Positions 22,198 through 31,868 of a stretch of 41,431 bases of DNA are shown piece by piece (the first letter of the stretch is position 1; each line of letters starts with the position of its first letter). Made by a program: the position numbers and the translations under genes. Under the pieces are notes generated by a model. That model made no database searches. It was not told the origin of the DNA and worked only from the letters and a program-made list of their open reading frames with translations. Source of the stretch: Ectocarpus siliculosus (lineage: Eukaryota > Sar > Phaeophyceae > Ectocarpales > Ectocarpaceae); the NCBI GenBank assembly GCA_000310025.1, contig FN649743.1, positions 1,960,598-2,002,028 of the forward strand. The letters are read 5' to 3'.

Positions 22198-24310
22198 ACT
22201 GACTCCCTTCCAGTCTTTTTGTTGTTTTCCTCAAGTCTCTTTTGCCTTTGTTGTTAATCCTCTTGCCTCGCGAGAAGAGGGCGCGTCGTGGTGTTATGTC
22301 CGGGTCCCGTTCTGGGGATCGTTCCATCTCTTGCCCCCCGAGGTTCGGACTGTTTCGTCCCTTTGCTTTTATTGTTCCTCCTCTTGCCTCGCGAGAGAGG
22401 CGGTTCTTTGGTGCCGCTTTCCGGCTCCGTTCTGCGGATTGTTCCGTCTCTTAGCCCCCCCGGGGTTTCGACGTCGTTGGCCCGATCGCTCGCCAGGATA
22501 TGCCGTCGCCACCTTTTCCTTGCCAAGAATGTCTGCGTACAGTCGACCCCGCTTTAAAGACACGCATGGTTTTGTATTTCGAATATGTCTTCAAAGCGGG
22601 GAAGTGTCCTTAGGATTCCGGGGGCACGTAGTATGTCTGCGGGGCACCCTGCTCTTTATGTTTTTTGTGTCCATAACGCGGGGAGTTGACCTAAGACGAG
22701 TGCCTTTGAAGCGGAGACGACTGCAGTGTTCTTTATCCCGCTCCTATCCTTTCCTATCCTATCCTCGAGCAACCGCACGGAACAGCGCGTGAAAAGGTCG
22801 GTCGGTCGCTGCTGCTTTGTCTGGCCTGCCTCGTGCTGGAGGAAATTTTGCTCGACTTTTTGGTGCGATAAAGACTATTCAGCGACGAAGACAGCTGGGT
22901 GCAATAGCGGGAGGTTTGCTGTTGTCGCTGTGCATGGCGGGCTGTCCACCGCATGGTGTTGACATATTATTTTTAATTATCTTTATACTTAATGTTTTTT
23001 TTTCTTCTCGGCAGCGACAAGAACGACCCTAGCAGCTGGACGAATCCTAGAGAGTTCAAGCTGGGAAAGCTTACCGAGCAGGACCGTAGCAGCAAGTTCG
23101 ACCGACCGCCCCTGCAGAGCCAGGACGAGGTTGCCGAAGACCTCAAGTACAAGCGCACCAACAAGGTGACCTGGCCTGACCAACGTGCTGTAGTTACTGG
23201 TGTTACTGGTGTTATTGGTGTTGGTGTTGTGGGTTGTGGTGGTGGTGGTGGTGGTGGGAGAGGTCCTCCGGCCCTTCCAAGTACAGGCGCAGGCCCGCCG
23301 GATGTATTTGGTTGACGTCGATTGTCCCTGGCAATGTTCTTTCCATTCATCCCGAGACCTTGAAAGGCGAAAAGCGAAATATATACCACCCCACGCACCC
23401 CCCCCCACCCTGACTGTTGTTGTCTGTTGATCTCCGCCATGGCCATTTTTTCGTTGATACTGCTGTGAAACTGGCTGTTAGTCTGCTGTTGTGTTGTATT
23501 GTTCGATCCAGTTATGATTCGTTACGTCCGTTTCATGTTTCTGATTGTCGTCTTATGATTGCTTCTTTGCTCGTTTTTTCTGTTGGATTTTTCAAGGCTA
23601 TCTACGCCGCCGTGAGGGAGGAGGAGGCCGCAGAGCTTACCAAGAAGTTGGAGAAGGAGCCGAATCTCCCCAAGAGGCGCTGGGCCTACGCCCTGAAGGA
23701 CACGTCCTCTAAGGATTCTTCTATGGTAAGTACCAACCGAGCAAGTGCTGCTTGGGGTGGGACGGAGTAGAGTCAGAAGAGAACACCCTCCAAAAGGGTC
23801 AAATGCCGTGTGCGCCAGCAAGTTTGCTCCCCCAAGAGACGGTTGTTGACGTCAGAAGAAGTCTTTGGCTCACTCAGCGATGAAGGTTCGCACTCTACAG
23901 CACGTGTCCAGCATTATAATAGCGCCCGGTTTCACCTCACTCCTCGTTGATTTGTGTGGCTGTCTGTACAGTTCTACGGCGTGATAGTGTTTTTCATCTT
24001 GCCCCGGGGTTGTGATGAACAACCCTCCTCGGCCCCTCTCTCTTTTCGCGTTGACCCCTTGAAAAAGCGGTGTGTGTGTCCGTTCTTGCCGCTTGCTCGG
24101 GTTGTGAGAAAGCCCTCCTCTATCCCCCCCCCCCCCCCCCTCTCTCTCTCTCTTTGTGCCGACGCGTGGCAGGTGCCGCCCGTGCTCAGAGACGCGGACG
24201 GCGTGATGCGGGCGGCTACAGTGGACGAGGAGAGAGGACTGAGCTACGCCGACGAGAACCTCTTCCGTCGCGACGTCCGCCGATGGACGGCTCTTCGAGA
24301 AATGCCCTGA
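17825..24310 (+). CDS. Putative mitochondrial protein, Bot1/mS45-like, 8 exons
   Basis: Exons: 17825-17903, 18235-18353, 19171-19305, 21169-21263, 22020-22139, 23015-23165, 23597-23725, 24173-24310. Total 966 bases, 321 residues, phases consistent. The first exon reads MFSIIFFRRLRGVREALTT, an Arg-rich amphipathic stretch typical of a mitochondrial presequence. Exons 3-4 carry a segment (MIKCKMFDLWQADP, then ALAKQFGLPYLDVQAILTLK) that looks like a helix-turn-helix. It recalls the Bot1/mS45 family of mitochondrial small-subunit ribosomal proteins. The remainder is highly charged, with a Glu/Lys-rich coiled segment (AAVREEEAAELTKKLEKE) and a Trp near the C-terminus. The junctions from 18353 onward are strong. 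The first exon and the 18235 start are less certain; the better-looking acceptor at 18220 is out of phase with exon 1. Function is an inference from weak resemblance. Confidence 0.68.
18112..18170. repeat. (ACC)n followed by (AAC)n microsatellite
   Basis: Short ACC then AAC triplet arrays lie in the presumed first intron of the mitochondrial-protein gene. Confidence 0.85.
19306..21168. other. 1.86-kb intron of the mitochondrial-protein gene
   Basis: A GA-rich stretch (about 19450-19500) creates a 262-codon antisense open frame with Ser/Leu/Cys bias and no recognisable domain. A short GGGTTAGGTTAGGG run at 19332 is telomere-like but not an array. No internal exon is supported. Confidence 0.55.
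22167..22197. repeat. (CTGC)n tetranucleotide repeat
   Basis: About seven CTGC units, degenerating to CTGA, lie just inside the intron after exon 5 of the mitochondrial-protein gene. Confidence 0.9.
22259..22480. repeat. 121-bp imperfect tandem duplication in an intron
   Basis: Copies start at 22259 and 22380. Shared blocks are CCTCTTGCCTCGCGAGA, then GTTCTG.GGATNGTTCC, then TCTCTT.GCCCCCC..G.TTCG. The copies are clearly diverged. Confidence 0.8.
22540..22723. mobile_element. Small pogo/Tc1-mariner-like MITE (184 bp)
   Basis: The left end reads CAGTCGACCCCGCTTTAAAG. The right end, inverted, reads CAGTCGTCTCCGCTTCAAAG, giving terminal inverted repeats of about 24 bp with a few mismatches. 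The left flank is TA and the right flank CA, so the TA duplication typical of these elements would be mutated on one side. An internal copy of the TTCAAAGCGGGG motif (about 22591-22602) pairs with the left end to form a 16-bp hairpin. No coding capacity. It lies in the intron between exons 5 and 6 of the mitochondrial-protein gene. Confidence 0.6.
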
Positions 24311-25044
24311 GTCATCGTCACATCGTTTTGCCTCGAGTTGTCGTCATTGACCGTGTCGTCTCCCCTCTCTCCGGTTGTCGGGGAAGAGGGAGCACAGCAC
24401 CTCTTCTTTCTCTGGTTACAGCCGTAGATGGCATACAGATGTAGCGCGCGCACTTGAGAAGCTAGCTCTAGTGATCGCCGAGGGTGGGGTTTGTGGTCCC
24501 CCCTGTGGGCTAGGGATGGCCGCTATCTATCTATGATAGGTTTGTTAGTACAGGGGTTCTTCAAGGGGCTCAGAAGTGGCTCGTTTTCTTACCTTTGGTA
24601 TTCGAGTATTGAATGTGATGTTGAGCACAAAGTTCTCAACTGACAAGTTTTTTTTGAAGTACGGGCGGCATCTGTAGCTCTGCAACAACATGATGAGTTG
24701 CCAAAGGCGGCACTGCTGTGGTGACAGGAGAGAATCAGCTGGTGCCGCCGTCTCTGATGACCCGGGGGCAGCTTTGCGGGATGCCGACAATTGTGCTGTG
24801 TCTACGTACATACGCACGTGGCGATGGCGCAACCGGGTTGTTGGAAAACGGATCGTCTGTGGGGGGCTACACTTGCGCACGGGGACAGGATTGGTTTTAC
24901 TCGCTCACTTGCATGTGGCGAGATGGACGTTGTTCATTCACAACACGTTTTGGATTGATTGGTTGGTGGTGCACTACAGCCCCTTGCGTTCATTGGACTC
25001 TTGGTCTGTAGAGTGTGTAGCCACGACCGAGTACCGCTGTGTAC

Positions 25045-25192
25045 AATCCATGGGATGCGGGTTGGCTGGGTGTTTGTACGATGTCGTCACAATCAATCCA
25101 TGGGATGCGGGTTGGTTGGGTGTTTTTACGATGTCGTCACAATCAATCCATGGGATGCGGGTTGGTTGGGTGTTTGGTACGATGTCGTCGGT
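25045..25192. repeat. 50-bp minisatellite, three copies
   Basis: Copies start at 25045, 25095 and 25145. The unit begins AATCCATGGGATGCGGGTTG and ends with the sequence TACGATGTCGTC plus a short CACAATC linker. Copies differ by one or two bases. The 50-base period is not a multiple of three, which argues against a coding role. Confidence 0.95.
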
Positions 25193-26373
25193 GGTTAGCC
25201 CTTCGCGTCATCCTTGGCACAAAAAAGTCCAGAGGAACGAGCGGCAGCAACCAAGTGTATGCTGAGAGACTGTAGTGGATGTCAAGGCGGTTCACAAGTC
25301 CACACGACATTCTGTAAAAAAAAGCCCATGCGCTCGCCATGATCCCGGTGCTATGCATATAATATACGTAGTTCCCCGATGATGATGTCATGTATCTGTA
25401 ACAAACCACATCGCCAAGGCCCAATAGACTACAAGGGGAGAGTACCCGCAAGAAGAAGCCATCATGTTTGACGTCGTCCGGCAAGCCATTTACCACCGTT
25501 TGTCACCTCCACCACGTCTACAGTACAGCAGTAGTAGTATCCGGTTGTCTCCTCATCTTGTTGCGCCGAAAGCAAAGCTGGACAAAAGTGTACTCCGGGA
25601 AAGTTACATAGTTACCTGCGGCTCAGGAGGCAGCAGGTACGTGTAGTAGGTTCATCGAGTCGAATCGGCAAAATTGAATGTCTCCAACAACTAGAAGACC
25701 GACGAAACTGCTGTGGTTCTGCTGCAACCCATTTCGATGCTGCTTCAATTATTTCGTGGACCACAGAGAGCTCCGCGGAGCCCCCGGGATGATGGTGGAT
25801 GGATGTGTCAAGTGTCGGCGGTGGTGCGTGCGCGTGCGAGCATATCAAAGCATTTACTTAAAGTATAGAGTAGGAGTTCCGCCAAAATCCATGTACTGGC
25901 TTCGCAGATCCGGGGACCACCAGTCCATGACCATCCCACATCGCTTTCCACGGGGTTGTCTGCGGAGCGCCAAAGACACACTACATGTACTAGCGACCGG
26001 GAATCAATCCCGCGGCGGTGTAAATTTGATTTGGAAATTACAGCACGACAGTAATAATACAGAAAATATACACCCGACGGCTGCCAAACTGTCTTCTTGT
26101 TGAGCCTGCAACCCACTGGGGAAATGTCGCTGGGAATCCTTCACCAACACAAAACCATCCATCATGCACATTCGTGCACAGAAAATCAAAGCCAAGCTAT
26201 TATACATACATGAGATTTATGTTCTCATTGAGCTAACCTTTTGTTCCATGTAGTTTCTTCTGAACGTTAGTATACATATTCGACGCGAGAATATCATTCT
26301 CCATCTTTCTGCCACGATGTGGATGGAGTCTCACGATGGAAGAGAAGGGGGGGGGGAGGAAGGAGACAGGTGG

Positions 26374-26375
<2 letters not shown>

Positions 26376-26423
<48 letters not shown>

Positions 26424-26455
26424 AAGAGAGAGAGAGTGAGAAAGAGAGAGAGTTG

Positions 26456-26489
<34 letters not shown>

Positions 26490-26505
26490 TTGGAGAGAGA
26501 GAGAC

Positions 26506-26545
<40 letters not shown>
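26376..26545. repeat. (GA)n microsatellite followed by (GTT)n
   Basis: A pure GA array (26376-26419) is followed by interrupted GA-rich sequence with repeated GAGAGTTGGAGAGAG segments, then a GTT array (about 26506-26545). Confidence 0.95.
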
Positions 26546-27221
26546 CTTCACCGTTCCGATCTCTCTCTACCCAGCACTTTTCATATGTCCGTACTGATCC
26601 AACAATTGACGCCGTCGATTCCGTGGTCACAGGCTAACTTATTATATTACCTTAAAATAAAAAGATATGCTCAAACAAACTGCCCCGAGGGGTCCGCGAA
26701 TCAATAGAAAAATCAACGACAGATATATATTCTGGAGTCCTTCGCTCTCCCTCTGCGCGCTATGCGAGGTAACAACTGAGACTAATTAATAGGAGTCAGC
26801 ATCACGGACCAGAGAGAAAGAGGTACACCCCCTTGGTTCAATCTTGGTGCTTCACACGCAAGCAGAGACAAGGAAGGCCATCTGACACCAAAAAAGAGAG
26901 AAAAAAGGATTCATTATTGATTGCTAATCTATCTTCGAGTCTTTTCTCAGATAGAGATGGATTCGTTGTGTCATATTAAGAAAAAAAAAAAGAAGACTGC
27001 TCCGTGCCGTTTCGGTCCAATCGCCCCAAGAGCCAACCCGAAATTACTTGAAAATAGACAACACGACATGACGTCTGATATGACGTGGATTGATCGTGAA
27101 TCGCGAACGCACGTGCCACCCTGGCTCCGGGTTCCCCCTGCTATACACTATTAACGAATTTTCTCTTTCCCCTGCTATCTCGTTGATGACCACCGGAGAC
27201 CACCACCAGCATAGCAGCAGC

Positions 27222-30182
27222 ATGTGCTCGCAGAAGAAGAGGAACACAAGAAGCAGCGATATGGACGTGGAGGACGTGATGCGCTCGCAGGTAAGAGAGG
27301 TGCAACCATGTCTTGGTCCTTCCGTCCTTCCCGCCATTCCATGCGGTCGCCAGACTCGAGACGACTAGATAATGAGGGCTATGACCTCTTGACTCTTGAC
27401 CTCTTGTAAGGATAGGATCCGCCTCGCTTCTCTTGACGGGAGGTAAGTGCGTTTGCGCGCGTTTCCATTTGCCTCTCTCTCCTGTACCTTGCCGCGCCTT
27501 CGCCGGTGAATGTTTTTTCATCTCTTTTCGCAGAGCTTTTTGCGAAACGACAGCTGCTTCCTGGTGATGCTTGATTTTGTATTACAAGTATGACTGAATC
27601 GATCGGACCCATCATATTGTACGTCTCTCCAGTCTACAGCAGCGTGGTCTAGACTACACCCATCCGAGACTGCTGCAGGGGGGAATGTGCTGGGGTCTTG
27701 AAGCAGAAGCAGTGAAGATGCAGGGACTGCTGACATTGAGGAACTCCTGTCCTGTAGACTACAACATGCACTTGTAGCGGATTTTTTTCTAGACGCGGCT
27801 TTCTCAAGGAAGCCGATCGCTTTGCATTATGTACATCTTTGTAATTTCAAACAAGTCTGGAAATATCCCGCCGCCACACCAGAGTAGCGGGCTTTAGGTC
27901 TTCGATTTGCCGGCAATGCTGAATGCAATCGAACCTGCAAAAGTTCTCTGAATGCCGTTCGCAACCCCCCAAGCTAGCCCCCTTTGAAGGCGAGCGACAA
28001 GCTTCTCGCAAGCGACTGCCTCCAGACTTGACGACTGACTCAGCCTTTTGCTGCGCAGCATCGAAGAGTCTAAGAACACATCAAAAATCATATCTGCCCG
28101 GGCACCGAAAAGTCCCCGGGGGAAGAGCATGTTTTTGACGTTGCCGAGGATCGTTTGCTTTTCGATCCTTCAATATTAGGGCGGGGTGGAGTTGCAGAAA
28201 GTCTCCTCACGAAAAAAAAAGGGGGGGTGGGGCCTCACAGGAGCTTCAACGTTCTCTCTAACAAGGTAGATATGGTAGTATTCACCGTCGAAAAAGAGAA
28301 AAAGAAAGCAATCTGGGTGTGTATGCAAGTGAAGCATAGCAAAACCCACGGCCCCCCTCCACCGAGCGAGCTAGATGACCCTTCTCCAGTGCGACCATTA
28401 CTTGGCAAAGAGCGTGTGTGTGTGGAAAGTTAAGGGCGCACGGGGGATCGCAGTGTCTCCTCTTCAAAAACCCAGGAAACGCGTGTATACCTCAGTTTTC
28501 CAAAGTCTTAACTCCAGTACGAAACTTCCATTGCAAACTAACCGTCCGCTCACCCCCCCTCGTGTACAATGTTAGTACTGAGATTGTACAGAGCCCTTGC
28601 GATGCACTGCAGATTAGCGGTTCGCGATTTTCCAACCGATCCTTCTATCATCGAGATCGGTGATCTACAAGCAGGATTCTGGAAGCTGCTGTGTGGTCCG
28701 ATTTTGAAACGCTTCAAGCACCTTTGCTTGTGGCTAGACCTACATATACATGACCCCAGGCATTCAAATCGACTATAGCGACGAGTAGGACACGTGAGGG
28801 AAGAGCTGCGCTGACGTTCGTGGCCCCACGCACTCACATAGAGGCGCTGATTCGCAGTTGAAGTGTGCTTGAAGCGTTCAAAATCGGACCCCACAGCAGC
28901 TCCAAGAATCCTGCTTATAGCTCACCGATCTCGATGATAGAAGGATCGGTTGGAAAATCGTGGACCGCTAATCTGCAGTGCATCGCAAGGGCTCTGTACA
29001 ATCTCAGTACTAACATTGTACACGAGGGGGGGGTGAGCGGACGGTTAGTTTGCAATGGAAGTTTCGTACTGGAGTTCGACTTTGGAAAACTGAGATATAC
29101 ACGCGTTTCAAAAATGCGCGATGATTTAGCTCCCGTGTGTGCCGGCAGGCCCGACGGGGCGACGCGCCACAAACCCTTCCTTTCCATCCCTTCCCTTGTG
29201 ATTTTTTTTTCTCGTCCTGTCCGCCGTCTCCCTCCCTCGTACAACCAAACGGCAGGACTGGGTGAAAGCAACATCGGCCATCTCGACGGCGACGTCGTCC
29301 GGCATCCCGACCAGGGCGTGGCGGACCCCGCTCGCGCGGCACCTCAAGCTGGTCTCCTTCCTCCAAGGGGGCGACGGCGGCGGCAACGGTAACAACAACA
29401 ACAACAACAACAGCAACAGTAACCGCGCCAGCAGGGACGGCGGCGGCGGCGGCGGCGGCGATGACGACGACGACGATGATAGCCTCCCCGACGAAGAGGC
29501 TACCATGCGTCACCACCCCCTGCACGTAGCGGCCTCCCAGAACATCCTCAAGCTTGGCACCGTGCTCCTGTCCCCCGCGGCCGCCGCCTCCGTCGACCCA
29601 TGCGTGCGGGACGGCTCGGGCAGGACCCCCCTCCACTGGGCGGCCATGACCGGCCGCGCGGACTTCGCGCTCCTCCTCCTCGAGAGCGGCGCCAAGCTGG
29701 ACGCGGTGGACCGGGAGCAGCGCACCCCGCTCCTCTCCTCCTCGGCCTTCGGGGCGACCAACTCCGTCCGCCTGCTGCTGGAGTGGGGCGCGGACTGCCG
29801 CAAGCCCTCCAGGGGCGGGCTCACGCCCCTCCACGCGGCCGCCGCCGGGGGGCACGCGGAGGCCGCGGAGCTGCTGATCGGCGGCGGGGCGAGCGTCCAC
29901 GCCAGGACGGACATGGGCTGCAACCCGCGCCACGTCGCGGAGAGGCGGGGGCACGTCGACGTCGTGCGCATGCTGTCGGCTTGTGCTCGAAGGTCGCGGC
30001 CGCTGCCGTCCGCGGCGGGGACGGTGGTGGGAGGAAACGGCGTATGGCGAGGCGGCGGCGGCGGCGGCGGCGGCGCCTGCGGCGATGGCGACCGGGACGC
30101 GTGCGAGGAGGAGCGGCTCGAGGTCTGCAGGCGGCACAGCTTCGACCGGGCAGACCTCTTGCGGCGACCTCTGTTTCGATGA
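27222..30182 (+). CDS. Ankyrin-repeat protein, 2 exons
   Basis: Probable protein-protein interaction scaffold; partner unknown. Exon 1 is 27222-27290 (MCSQKKRNTRSSDMDVEDVM, then RSQ) and exon 2 is 29256-30182, joined in phase 0 to give 331 residues. After a basic N-terminus and an Asn/Gly/Asp low-complexity stretch (about residues 62-95), five ankyrin repeats span roughly residues 107-270. They are marked by HHPLHVAAS, RTPLHWAAMTGRADFALLLL, RTPLLSSSAFGATNSVRLLL, LTPLHAAAAGGHAEAAELLI and NPRHVAERRGHVDVVRMLS. The C-terminus is Gly- and Arg/Glu-rich without a membrane segment. A consensus AATAAA lies 6 bases past the stop (30186-30191). Exon 2 is solid. Exon 1 is the nearest upstream ATG frame with a proper donor in matching phase, so it is probable rather than certain. 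Confidence 0.83.
28476..29109. repeat. 634-bp foldback: ~245-bp inverted arms with 143-bp spacer
   Basis: The left arm 28476-28721 and right arm 28865-29109 are reverse complements along their full length, with scattered substitutions and almost no length difference. The outer ends are GAAACGCGTGTATA and its inverse; the inner ends are CGCTTCAAGCAC and its inverse. The structure lies wholly inside the intron of the ankyrin gene and ends about 150 bases before exon 2. Transcripts of that gene would carry a long hairpin. No long target-site duplication is obvious. Confidence 0.93.
29395..29470 (+). repeat. Coding AAC, GGC and GAC trinucleotide runs in the ankyrin gene
   Basis: In-frame AAC, GGC and GAC/GAT runs give the Asn-, Gly- and Asp-rich linker before the first ankyrin repeat. 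Confidence 0.85.
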
Positions 30183-30185
30183 GAC

Positions 30186-30191
30186 AAATAA
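30186..30191 (+). terminator. Polyadenylation signal AATAAA of the ankyrin gene
   Basis: A consensus AATAAA hexamer lies just after the stop codon (GAGACAAATAAAAGTGC) and is followed by a T-rich patch. It is close to the stop, so the 3' UTR would be very short if it is used. Confidence 0.5.
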
Positions 30192-31680
30192 AAGTGCTTT
30201 TTTGAGACGTTCATGAAGCCGACGTCTCAACACCAACAGCTCAACAAAGAATGGGCCGGCCATGATATGCTGGCGCGTTGGGGGGTGGGCGGGTGGGTGG
30301 GAAATCCGGGTGGGGCAATGTGTGCCGAGTGCAGCAAATGCTTCAACAGCTAGATAGCTGCTGCGCTACTTCTTTCGAATATCGGCTGCTGCTGAGCGCA
30401 TGCGAAAGAATAAATTGGCGTCGACGCAAGCAAGTCTTCCGCATGTGGAAGAAGACATGATCTACTTAGACTCTAACAGGCTGCTGCTGACATCCTTTAC
30501 AGCAGCCACGTGCACCGGTGCGTAGCGTACACCCCCGGTATGTTGCTTCGATAGAAAGGCATACAGTAGTCATAGTTGCACAGCCATGCTGGCTTACTAT
30601 ATGCACGCTGTTCTTTGTTGTGTAAGGAGGGTTTGGCCGGTAGCAATCCTTTCCAGCGCGCAGCGGTAGCTTTCTTTCTTTCCCTGCCGACTACAAATGT
30701 ATTTAGTCGTGTGTGTCTTCGTGTAACGTTTGTTTTGTGTGCGGTAGCGTGAAGAAGAGACGCGCTTTGGAGGCGACCTCTTCTGTTCAGTGTGATGTAC
30801 TTTTGTGTTTTGTGTGTGTATGTTTGCAGTGGAACGGCGGGCCGTTCGCCCTCGGAAGCCTTTACCTTCTCTTTGATTCGGGTCGCGGGAGTGGCGAGCA
30901 GGGGGGACAGAGCAGCGAGCGTCGGGTGGATCGCCAACCCCAACGAGTACCCCAAATTTTCGTTCAGGCACACATATCGTAGAGTGTGTCCGGACACAGC
31001 GCATGTGTGTGTCACAGCATGTCCTTGCTTGTTTTTTTTACCGTGCGTAGCATAGGGGTGCCTGCGTAATTTGGCGGGCAGGGTTTCACAAAAATGCATA
31101 GACATGTGTCATGGGGGCGGGGAGGATTCAGAAACGTTGTGTTCCGTGTACGATCCGGAGGTATGCTTCTGCAGACAGGGTTGGAAACGATTCGGGGGGC
31201 TGCTGTCTCTAGGCATCCGTCCGCGAGCGAGAGATGCAGGCGTTGAGAGCAGTCGCAAGAGGTTCAGTCACCGTTTTTTCTTGGGTGACGACGTGTTTCG
31301 TGGAATTAGGTGTTTAGCCTGGGTATCAGCTGCGCGGGTTTTGTTGTTTGTGGTTTTTTGCCCAATCGCGTTTGATGATTTTCGCATGAAAGAGAGAAGG
31401 AATCAGAGAAGGTGCGACGAGAGATGATAAGCAGAGAAACGAGGATTTCGAACACCCCCTAATAGTCAGCGAACTAGCTCCGGTGTTGTCACAGTGTATG
31501 TTTTTCGTGTGTGGGTGTGTTGAATTAGCATAATCTGCGCTACAACCGGATCACCAACGAAAACAGCGTCAGTTTATTGCGCGATAAAACAACGCGAACA
31601 TGCTCTCTACTCGAAGGACTCTACCGACAAGGAGCGGGCCGGAGTTTGAACGACAGACAAAAAATGTGTGTTTTTTTTTG

Positions 31681-31736
31681 TTAGCATCGACCGCGCTGAC
31701 CGGCTGACCAATGAAAAGACGTCAGTCTCAGCGCGG
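31681..31736 (+). repeat. Dispersed foldback repeat, most complete copy
   Basis: The unit starts TTAGCATCGACCGCGCTGAC and ends GTCAGTCTCAGCGCGG. Its CCGCGCTGA (31691-31699) and TCAGCGCGG (31728-31736) pair perfectly as a 9-bp stem. Related copies are at 3421-3470 (inverted), 1721-1753 (left half) and 31836-31868 (right half). Confidence 0.75.
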
Positions 31737-31835
31737 CTGAAGCTTATAATGGCCATGACATGGGACCCCGTGAGAGGGTGTCGTGCGGAGGGCTGGGTGT
31801 GCGCGTATTTCTGGTACTTGTTTTGTTTTCCCGCG

Positions 31836-31868
31836 GTAGCCGGCCGACCAAGGAAAATACGTCAGTCT
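31836..31868 (+). repeat. Right-half copy of the dispersed foldback repeat
   Basis: GTAGCCGGCCGACCAAGGAA followed by AATACGTCAGTCT aligns with 31697-31728. It lies about 140 bases from the complete copy. Confidence 0.55.

Larger units (their letters stand above)
24311..27221. other. Intergenic stretch between two plus-strand genes
   Basis: No supported gene. It contains the 3 x 50-bp repeat (25045-25192) and the GA/GTT microsatellites (26376-26545). The right end must hold the promoter of the ankyrin gene; no clear TATA box is seen. Confidence 0.6.

Noticed and set aside
30836-30990. Possible exon (SPSEAFTFSLIRVAGVASRG, then ...WIANPNEYPKF) after a CAG at about 30830
   Set aside because: Open on both strands, no phase-consistent neighbour exon and no family I recognise.
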